DNA of 6,198 bases from an uncultured Cytophagaceae bacterium (GTDB lineage: Bacteria > Bacteroidota > Bacteroidia > Cytophagales > Spirosomataceae): contig CAILUB010000187.1 in NCBI GenBank assembly GCA_903837305.1, positions 1 through 6,198 on the forward strand. Reading direction: 5' to 3'. Under the pieces are notes generated by a model. It searched no databases. It saw nothing but the letters and a program-made list of their open reading frames with translations, and was not told where the DNA came from. The translations under genes and the position numbers were made by a program. Shown here piece by piece: positions 1-4,389 of this stretch; position 1 is the first letter of the stretch; each line of letters opens with the position of its first letter.

Positions 1-621
1 TTCAATGCGTTCGATGTTTGCCAAATTAATCAAGTTCCAATCCATCACCGATGAAATATGCGATGGATCATTCAGCGGAAATCCGTCCATCAACAACAAT
101 ACTTGACCCGTATTCGCACCTCTCACATAAATCTCCTGATTCGTCCCCGGCGCGCTGCGCGCGCCTACTACCGAGACACCTACACTTTGCTGGAGTAATT
201 CACCTAGACTTTTCCCCTGATTGGCCATGATCATTTCGGCCGAAATAACCGAAACGACTTTGCCCGAGCGAGCCAGTTTTTCTGGGTACTTGGGAGCGGA
301 GATGGTGACCTCACTCAAAGTAGAATCTTTGAGAATGGTAAATGGTAAATGGTGAATGGTGGATGAACCCTTCGGACTCATTACCTCCGGACTACTGTCT
401 ACTGAATACTGACCACTGTTAAATGATGAATGGTAAATGGTGGATGATTCATGAATGGTAAATGGTAAATGGTGAATGGTGGATGAACCCTTCGGACTCA
501 TTCCCTCCGGACTATGGACTTCGGACTCCGGACTCATTCCCTCCGGACTACTGTCTACTGAATACTGATTACTGGCTACTGCTACCAAGCAGCTTGCCGC
601 AATAACTACTACGTTTAACAT
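1..621 (-). CDS. btuB: TonB-dependent receptor, BtuB-like (vitamin B12 uptake), N-terminal 207 residues, C-terminus outside window
   Basis: This is the 5' part of an outer-membrane TonB-dependent transporter, probably for cobalamin. Reading the minus strand from the ATG at 621-619 gives an open frame of 207 codons to the window edge. Residues 1-17 are a hydrophobic signal peptide (MLNVVVIAASCLVAVAS) with no basic residue. Residues 14-96 are encoded by heptamer repeats (see the repeat entry). At 99 the normal receptor begins with DSTLSEVTISAP, a TonB-box-like segment. The plug domain follows: KVVSVISAEMI (121-131), GKSLGELLQQ (136-145), YVRGANTGQVLLLMDGFPLN (165-184) and IERIE at the edge. The beta-barrel is missing only because the window ends. 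The cobalamin riboswitch upstream supports B12 or a corrinoid as substrate; the family alone would not fix this. Start choice: ATG 621 is the only ATG before the in-frame stop at 700-702. A CTG at 639-637 would add LKGQKN, a basic n-region, but CTG starts are rare. Confidence 0.92.
   Translation of the reverse strand, partial: MLNVVVIAASCLVAVASNQYSVDSSPEGMSPESEVHSPEGMSPKGSSTIHHLPFTIHESSTIYHSSFNSGQYSVDSSPEVMSPKGSSTIHHLPFTILKDSTLSEVTISAPKYPEKLARSGKVVSVISAEMIMANQGKSLGELLQQSVGVSVVGARSAPGTNQEIYVRGANTGQVLLLMDGFPLNDPSHISSVMDWNLINLANIERIE
334..581 (-). repeat. Degenerate 7-bp tandem repeat array (three heptamer families) inside the receptor coding sequence
   Basis: Read on the minus strand, the stretch is built of 7-bp words. 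Family one is CAGTANN: CAGTAGC, CAGTAAT, CAGTATT, CAGTAGA, CAGTAGT at 581-547, and CAGTGGT, CAGTATT, CAGTAGA, CAGTAGT at 418-391. Family two is AGTCCNN, such as AGTCCGG, AGTCCGA, AGTCCAT. Family three is ATYYACC, such as ATCCACC, ATTCACC, ATTTACC. Larger duplications lie on top. Positions 333-394 match 453-514 with one mismatch (offset 120), 374-412 match 530-568 (offset 156), and the word at 503-514 recurs at 539-550 (offset 36). All three offsets are multiples of 3, so the reading frame survives. The array encodes residues 14-96, with a duplicated peptide VMSPKGSSTIHHLPFTI / GMSPKGSSTIHHLPFTI. It resembles the short tandemly repeated repetitive (STRR) sequences known from cyanobacteria; that comparison is from memory. 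Confidence 0.9.
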
Positions 622-646
622 GTTTTTTTGCCCTTTCAGGCCTGTG

Positions 647-701
647 AAATAAAAAGGTAATCGAACGCTCGACCTCGGATCATCCTCCGTAAAACAAGGT
701 C
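647..701 (-). promoter_or_regulatory. Putative riboswitch expression platform: two mutually exclusive hairpins
   Basis: In the minus-strand RNA between the riboswitch and the receptor start, the segment AGGTC (675-671) can pair upstream with GACCT (701-697). That hairpin is extended by CGGA/TCCG (689-686 with 679-676). Alternatively AGGTCGA can pair downstream with TCGA (664-661) and CCT (657-655) across a TTA bulge, and this weaker hairpin is followed directly by a U-rich run (about 655-647). A further GACCT copy lies inside the riboswitch 3' strand (722-718). The layout would suit a terminator/antiterminator switch. The pairings are visible in the sequence; the switching mechanism is inference, and the terminator-like stem is short. 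Confidence 0.4.
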
Positions 702-710
702 AAGAATAGT

Positions 711-877
711 AAAAGGCAGGTCTCCTGACTCATTTCCCTTGCTTTTCGGCCTTCCCAGCGATGCCAGTGACCCTAGAATGAAAAGCTTTTTGAAAATTTA
801 CAGTTGCGGGGACAGCTTTGGATTTACACCAAATTCCCTATTAATCAACGCCGTTCGAAGCGGCGCAGAACCTTTCG
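711..877 (-). ncRNA. Cobalamin riboswitch (adenosyl/aquocobalamin sensing leader RNA)
   Basis: The minus strand carries the conserved blocks of the cobalamin riboswitch in the right order. They are GGGAA (838-834), GGTGTAAATCC (830-820), CCCCGCAACTGTAA (811-798), CACTGG (near 768-763), GGGAAGGC (756-749) and the B12 box GTCAGGAGACCTGCC (729-715). The outer P1 stem can form between AGGTT near the 5' end (about 873-869) and GACCT (722-718), or between AAAGG (875-871) and CCTTT (716-712). It lies in the 5' leader of the BtuB-like receptor gene, the usual target of this element, where bound cobalamin lowers expression. Its 5' end coincides with the start predicted from the promoter at 884-912. 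Confidence 0.97.
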
Positions 878-883
878 CTACTA

Positions 884-912
884 CAAAGGTAACTCTATTT
901 CTATTTTATCAA
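884..912 (-). promoter_or_regulatory. Bacteroidota-type promoter for the riboswitch/receptor transcript
   Basis: On the minus strand TACCTTTG (891-884) fits the Bacteroidota -7 consensus TAnnTTTG exactly. A TTG (912-910) sits 18 nt upstream as the -33 element. The expected transcription start, about 5-8 nt downstream, falls at about 877, exactly where the riboswitch structure begins. That agreement is the main support. Confidence 0.7.
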
Positions 913-943
913 TTTGTTGGGCCAAAGATTCGAAATATATTCT
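913..943 (+). promoter_or_regulatory. Possible weak divergent promoter for the tag operon
   Basis: TTTG (913-916) and TATATTCT (936-943) are separated by 19 nt, the right spacing for a Bacteroidota promoter, but the second box matches TAnnTTTG imperfectly. It would start transcription about 20 nt before the tag ATG. It overlaps the -33 region of the opposing receptor promoter, so the two units would be divergently transcribed from one short region. No Shine-Dalgarno sequence is seen before tag. Confidence 0.3.
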
Positions 944-970
944 CCTATTTTGTAAAAAGAAACCCGAATT

Positions 971-1540
971 ATGGACAATAAAATACGCTGCCGCTGGTGT
1001 GGTTCAGATGAATTATACCAAACCTACCACGACCTCGAATGGGGCAATCCGGAACACCGCGATGACGCGCTTTTTGAGCTCCTCATCCTTGAAGGCTTTC
1101 AAGCTGGCCTCTCGTGGATCACCATTTTGAAACGACGCGAAGCCTTCAGAGAAGCCTTCGCGCAATTCGACTACCACTCCCTTGCAACCTGGTCGAATGA
1201 AGAACTCGAAGCACAAATGCAAAACGAGCTAATCATTAGAAACCGCCTAAAAATCAGCGCCGTTCGAACGAATGCGCAGGCTTTTATTAAAATTCAGGAA
1301 AAATTTGGTAGCTTTAGCCAATATATTTGGGAGTTTGTGGGCCATACGCCTATCCTAAACCACTTTGCCCATCAAGGAGAATTACCCGCTAGCACAGAAA
1401 CCTCTGTCTTATTGAGCAAATCTCTAAAGAAGAATGGATTCCGATTTGTCGGCCCTACCATTTGTTATGCGTTGATGCAGGCGGCTGGATTAGTGAACGA
1501 TCACACGATCGACTGCTTTCGCCATCCTAACAATAGCTAA
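971..1540 (+). CDS. tag: DNA-3-methyladenine glycosylase I
   Basis: This base-excision repair enzyme removes 3-methyladenine from alkylated DNA by cleaving the N-glycosidic bond; it acts in the cytoplasm. The 189-residue protein has the usual family length and is collinear with E. coli Tag from end to end. The four zinc ligands of the family are present as C7, H20, H178 and C182. The pocket segment LEGFQAGLSWITILKRRE (40-57) holds E41, equivalent to the base-recognising Glu38 of E. coli, and W49. FVGPTICYALMQAAGLVNDH (159-178) is the conserved C-terminal block. The ATG at 971 places RCRWC at the N-terminus as expected. It is the first gene of an apparent three-gene operon; its TAA touches the ATG of the next gene with no gap. 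No adaptive-response regulator is in view. Confidence 0.97.
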   Translation: MDNKIRCRWCGSDELYQTYHDLEWGNPEHRDDALFELLILEGFQAGLSWITILKRREAFREAFAQFDYHSLATWSNEELEAQMQNELIIRNRLKISAVRTNAQAFIKIQEKFGSFSQYIWEFVGHTPILNHFAHQGELPASTETSVLLSKSLKKNGFRFVGPTICYALMQAAGLVNDHTIDCFRHPNNS

Positions 1541-2314
1541 ATGAACAAACGGATAGTCATTATCCCCACCTATAACGAGATTGAAAACATCGAAGCCATC
1601 CTTTTGAAGGTCTTGAGCTTAGATCCTGTTTTTGATGTCTTAATCGTGGATGATGGTTCTCCTGACGGAACAGCGCAGGAAGTAAAACGCCTTCAAATAG
1701 CAAATCAAGGACGCATTCACCTACTAGAGCGAAAAGGTAAATTAGGCTTAGGCACCGCCTATATCGAGGGCTTTAAAATCGCCCTATCTAAAGGCTATGA
1801 CTTCATCTTTGAGATGGATGCGGACTTCTCTCATAACCCGGATGATTTAATTCGCCTGTTCAAAGCCTGCGCGACACCCGCAGAGTTAAAAGAGGAAAAC
1901 TTGCCGGAAGAAGAAGCAGGAAATGGCGATATGTCTATCGGATCTCGCTATATCAAAGGTGTAAATGTGGTCAATTGGCCCATGAGTCGTGTGTTAATGT
2001 CCTATTTCGCTGGCTTTTATGTTCGTTTCATAACTGGAATGAAAGTACAAGATGCTACGGCAGGATTCGTTTGCTACCGCAGAAATACCTTAGCCACCTT
2101 ACCTTTGGACCAAATCAAATTCATCGGTTACGCCTTTCAAGTGGAGATGAAATTTACGACCTGGAAATATGGCTTCAAACTCGTAGAAGTACCTATCATC
2201 TTTACGGATCGGACCAAAGGAACGAGTAAGATGTCAGCGAATATCTTTAAGGAAGCGATTTTTGGGGTGATCCAGATGAAAGTCAATAGTTTGTTCAAGC
2301 GTTACCAAGCCTAA
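1541..2314 (+). CDS. Family 2 glycosyltransferase, polyprenol-phosphate mannose synthase type
   Basis: This is a GT-A fold glycosyltransferase of the dolichol-phosphate mannose synthase (DPM1-like) group, which transfers a sugar from a nucleotide donor to a polyprenyl phosphate at the inner membrane. In the 257 residues the family motifs appear in order: PTYNE (9-13), VDDGSPDGT (36-44), LGLGTAY (68-74), the metal-binding DxD in EMDADFSHNP (91-100, D93 and D95), GSRY (134-137), VNWPMSR and the QDATAGFVCYRR acceptor-side block. DRTKGTSKM lies near the C-terminus. There is no C-terminal membrane domain, so it is the single-domain, peripheral type. Between the DxD region and GSRY there is an acidic stretch, about residues 111-129, that appears longer than in relatives I recall. 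The sugar is inferred to be mannose from family resemblance only. It directly abuts tag upstream and is 1 nt from hemJ. Confidence 0.9.
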   Translation: MNKRIVIIPTYNEIENIEAILLKVLSLDPVFDVLIVDDGSPDGTAQEVKRLQIANQGRIHLLERKGKLGLGTAYIEGFKIALSKGYDFIFEMDADFSHNPDDLIRLFKACATPAELKEENLPEEEAGNGDMSIGSRYIKGVNVVNWPMSRVLMSYFAGFYVRFITGMKVQDATAGFVCYRRNTLATLPLDQIKFIGYAFQVEMKFTTWKYGFKLVEVPIIFTDRTKGTSKMSANIFKEAIFGVIQMKVNSLFKRYQA

Positions 2315-2315
2315 T

Positions 2316-2858
2316 ATGAGCTACACGGTCTTAAAATCCATCCATATCATATTCGTTGTTAGCTGGTTTGCTGGCTTATTCTACCTTCCCCGATTGTTAG
2401 TCTACCACGCTGAGGCACAAGAGAAGGATGAACCAGAAAAAGGTATTCTATCGAAGCAATTCGAGAAGATGGAAAAGATCCTATTCAATGCGATTATGAT
2501 TCCGGCGATGTTCTTGACCTGGATAACGGGTTTATCCTTGATTTATGTGGCCTGGATGAGTAGCTTTGGATCTCAAGGCTGGTTGCATTTGAAATTAGGA
2601 TTCGTGGTAGCCATTACGGTTTACCATTTTGTTTGCCGGTATTTAATTCTTCAATTCAGACAGGGAAATTTTGTGCTGTCGGGAACCCAATTGAGACTGT
2701 ATAATGAAATTGCGACGATTCTATTAGTCGCGGTTGTTTTCTTAGTGGTGGCTAAAAATACCCTAGACTGGATGTATGGTTTGGGTGGATTTGTGATCTT
2801 CGCCATCGTGATTATGGCAGCAGTAACGATCGTTAAGAAAATCAGGAATAAGGCCTAA
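2316..2858 (+). CDS. hemJ: Protoporphyrinogen IX oxidase, HemJ family membrane protein
   Basis: HemJ oxidises protoporphyrinogen IX to protoporphyrin IX, the penultimate step of heme synthesis, in bacteria that lack HemG and HemY. The 180-residue product opens with the hallmark HIIFVVSWFAGLFYLPRLLV (10-29), including H10 and the Y-L-P-R turn, followed by YH (30-31). A charged cytoplasmic stretch (about 32-54) comes next, then further membrane segments at about 58-80, 91-110, 130-147 and 150-172. The second conserved motif is WLHLKLG (89-95) with H91 and K93, and YH is repeated at 103-104. The basic tail KKIRNKA follows positive-inside logic. It is the last gene of the tag operon, and its stop codon touches the end of smpB on the other strand, leaving no room for a terminator between them. 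The other family with a similar fold, CopD, is less likely given the N-terminal motif. Confidence 0.93.
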   Translation: MSYTVLKSIHIIFVVSWFAGLFYLPRLLVYHAEAQEKDEPEKGILSKQFEKMEKILFNAIMIPAMFLTWITGLSLIYVAWMSSFGSQGWLHLKLGFVVAITVYHFVCRYLILQFRQGNFVLSGTQLRLYNEIATILLVAVVFLVVAKNTLDWMYGLGGFVIFAIVIMAAVTIVKKIRNKA

Positions 2859-3320
2859 TTAAGACAAGGAGCGATCCATATCGCGCTTCACATCTTTCTC
2901 CTTAATATCATCTCGTTTATCGAAAGTCTTCTTCCCTTTAGAAAGGGCGATATTTAATTTCGCATAGCCTTTGTCAGAAATAAAAAGACGGGTAGGAATA
3001 ATCGTCAAACCTACGTTCTTTAACTCCTTCTGTAATTTACCTAGCTCGCGTTTGGATAATAATAATTTACGGTCGCGCAGTGGCTCATGGTTATAATGAG
3101 TTCCTTCGTCGTAGGCCGAGATGTGCATATTGCGGACGAATAGTTCGTCTTGAAAGAATACGCAATAGGCGTCCGTTAAATTAGCCTTCCCTTGGCGAAT
3201 GGATTTGATTTCCGTACCCATTAAAACCAAGCCAGCCGTGAAGGTATCGATGAATGCATATTCAAAGGATGCCCTACGGTTCTTGATTTCAACAGTCTTT
3301 TGGATTTTCTCTTTTGCCAT
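2859..3320 (-). CDS. smpB: SsrA-binding protein SmpB
   Basis: SmpB binds the tRNA-like domain of tmRNA and brings it to stalled ribosomes for trans-translation. The 153-residue protein has the family length. It shows NRRASFEY (14-21), GTEIKSIRQGKANL (35-48), the LLLSKRELGKLQ helix region, and the basic tail GKKTFDKRDDIKEKDVKRD (129-147), which enters the mRNA channel. The start is set at the ATG at 3320-3318, giving MAKEK. A longer frame from 3362 exists, but its 14 extra codons are just the upstream terminator hairpin and its U-tract. No Shine-Dalgarno sequence precedes the start, which is usual in this phylum. The gene ends head-to-head with hemJ at adjacent bases. Confidence 0.96.
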   Translation of the reverse strand: MAKEKIQKTVEIKNRRASFEYAFIDTFTAGLVLMGTEIKSIRQGKANLTDAYCVFFQDELFVRNMHISAYDEGTHYNHEPLRDRKLLLSKRELGKLQKELKNVGLTIIPTRLFISDKGYAKLNIALSKGKKTFDKRDDIKEKDVKRDMDRSLS

Positions 3321-3326
3321 TGGAAT

Positions 3327-3360
3327 AAAAAAAAGCCACACAGCGAAACGCTGCGTGGCC
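3327..3360 (-). terminator. Strong intrinsic terminator downstream of the skp/ompH gene
   Basis: On the minus strand GCCACGCAGCG (3359-3349) pairs with CGCTGTGTGGC (3345-3335) over a TTT loop, 11 bp including one G-U wobble, followed at once by eight U residues (3334-3327). The wobble is an A-C mismatch in the plus strand, so the element is oriented for minus-strand transcription. It stands 19 nt past the stop of the chaperone gene and 6 nt before the smpB ATG. Confidence 0.9.
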
Positions 3361-3367
3361 AAATGTA
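3360..3367 (-). promoter_or_regulatory. Possible -7 box for smpB overlapping the terminator foot
   Basis: TACATTTG (3367-3360, minus strand) fits the TAnnTTTG consensus exactly. I see no convincing TTG or TTTG at the -33 distance. Transcription would begin near 3355, inside the 5' arm of the terminator hairpin, so the resulting smpB mRNA could form only part of that stem. Such an arrangement would give smpB a transcript that escapes termination. It is a suggestion from one motif. Confidence 0.3.
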
Positions 3368-3378
3368 GCTAAAAGCTA

Positions 3379-3975
3379 TTATTTATCTTCTTTTTTGTCG
3401 CCTTTCGTTGCGGCGTACTCTTTGTTCAAGCCATCGATGATTTTGGTAGTCACATCTACAGAAGGATCAGCAAATAAAATTCCGCCACCCACTTTAGAGT
3501 AACCTAAAACGAACTCATATTTGTTAGCCTTGTTTGTTTTAGTGATATAATCACGAATGTTGTTATACAACTCTTCGTTTTTCTTTGCTTGCTCTTGACC
3601 TAACTCAGCCTGCTTTTGTTGAGAATATTGTTGCAATTCAGCACCTTTCTTTTTCAATGTCATATCCGCTGCTTGTAATTCAGCTTGCGTCATTGCAGAA
3701 GCGCGTTGTTGAATAGCTTGCAGTTCACCTTGAAGAGCTTGCTCTTTTTGGCCTAAATCAACTTGCAAACGGTATCCTTTGTTCTCAAACTCTTTTTGAG
3801 CGTCTTTGTAAAATTGATAATTCGTCAACAACGAATCAGAGTTTACAAATACAATACGTCTACCATCAGCAGCCGAAGCCCCTAATCCTGTAGATGCAGA
3901 GTTTGAATTTTGATAAAATAAGAAAGCAATTGCGATGGTTAAAACGCCCAACCAAGCGTAAGGTAAATTTTTCAC
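3379..3975 (-). CDS. skp: Skp/OmpH-like periplasmic chaperone
   Basis: This OmpH-family protein should hold unfolded outer-membrane proteins in the periplasm on their way to the BAM complex. With the start at GTG 3975-3973 it has 198 residues. An N-terminal KNLPYAWLGVLTIAIAFLFY is a basic plus hydrophobic signal peptide or signal anchor. It is followed by a Ser/Ala-rich linker, then the family opening RIVFVNSDSLLTNYQFYKDA. A long Q/E/K/A-rich coiled coil (roughly residues 55-140) forms the tentacle hairpin. The tail returns to the body domain with YEFVLGYSKVGGGILFADPS and VDVTTKIIDGLNKEY, then a charged end KGDKKEDK. A longer frame starting with TTG at 4008 is rejected because that codon lies inside the -7 promoter box. 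No Met codon lies before the coiled coil, so GTG is the best start. A terminator follows 19 nt after the stop. Confidence 0.88.
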   Translation of the reverse strand: MKNLPYAWLGVLTIAIAFLFYQNSNSASTGLGASAADGRRIVFVNSDSLLTNYQFYKDAQKEFENKGYRLQVDLGQKEQALQGELQAIQQRASAMTQAELQAADMTLKKKGAELQQYSQQKQAELGQEQAKKNEELYNNIRDYITKTNKANKYEFVLGYSKVGGGILFADPSVDVTTKIIDGLNKEYAATKGDKKEDK

Positions 3976-4005
3976 GTGTATTATTTTTATAAATTGGATT
4001 GTCGG

Positions 4006-4013
4006 CAAATATA
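4006..4013 (-). promoter_or_regulatory. Bacteroidota-type -7 box for the skp/ompH gene
   Basis: TATATTTG (4013-4006, minus strand) matches TAnnTTTG exactly and lies in the only gap (66 bp) between the small membrane protein gene and the chaperone. It would start transcription near 4000, about 25 nt before the GTG start. A clear -33 element is not seen at the usual distance. It separates the chaperone from the acylase unit and decides the chaperone start. Confidence 0.55.
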
Positions 4014-4041
4014 CAAGGTCTGTATCGTTTGTCCTAAAAAA

Positions 4042-4386
4042 TTATTTATTCTGTCTTAATCTGGCTCCGGCCCAAGTCCAAATACCACTAAACAAGCCCC
4101 CCAGTACACCAGTGAGCATAAATAAAGCAAATACATTTCCTTTCAAAGGGAAAACCTGAGCCATGCGGCCGGGTAAGGTACTTGGATGCTGCATATCAAG
4201 CAAAAACGCCGATATCACCCAAAGTAAAAAGCCGGCGACAAATCCGGTCAAAAAACTCGACTTTAACGGCATATTCAATACAAAGGCCACTAGCCCAAAA
4301 GCCACACCCATGGCATACCAAGGAAGGTAAATACCCACCAAAGCGCCTATAACGATTAAAATGATACTATAGATTAATTTGCTCAT
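4042..4386 (-). CDS. Small four-helix membrane protein of unknown function
   Basis: I do not recognise a family. The 114-residue product has four likely membrane helices, at about 4-21, 23-39, 43-63 and 84-105, with a polar loop at about 64-82 (containing QHPSTLPGR). It starts SKLIYSIILIVIGALVGIY and ends with a basic tail GARLRQNK. Glycines are frequent in the helices (GALVG, GVLGGLFSG), suggesting close packing. The ATG at 4386 lies 3 nt after the stop codon of the penicillin acylase gene, so the two are almost certainly co-transcribed. No catalytic motif is seen. Inner-membrane location is inferred from the helices and lack of a cleavable signal. Confidence 0.8.
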   Translation of the reverse strand: MSKLIYSIILIVIGALVGIYLPWYAMGVAFGLVAFVLNMPLKSSFLTGFVAGFLLWVISAFLLDMQHPSTLPGRMAQVFPLKGNVFALFMLTGVLGGLFSGIWTWAGARLRQNK

Positions 4387-4389
4387 AGC

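Noticed and set aside
334..581. CRISPR-like repeat array
   Set aside because: The units are 7 bp, degenerate and directly tandem, with no unique spacers of constant length, and they lie inside an open coding frame.
636..683. Leader peptide of 15 residues (ATG at 683) with GGAGG just upstream, between the riboswitch and the receptor
   Set aside because: GGAGG touches the ATG with no spacing, Shine-Dalgarno use is rare in this phylum, and the same bases are explained by the 671-701 hairpin. It stays only a weak possibility.
739..1130. Plus-strand open frames between the receptor and tag (739-981 and 804-1130)
   Set aside because: They run across the antisense of the cobalamin riboswitch and promoters and overlap tag in another frame; the translations show no protein-like pattern.
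2845..2868. Bidirectional terminator at the hemJ/smpB junction
   Set aside because: Only a short AGGCCT palindrome with imperfect AT flanks is present; there is no stable stem or U-tract on either strand.
3321..3362. Fourteen-residue N-terminal extension of SmpB
   Set aside because: The codons are the terminator hairpin and U-tract; family members start at the MAKEK position.
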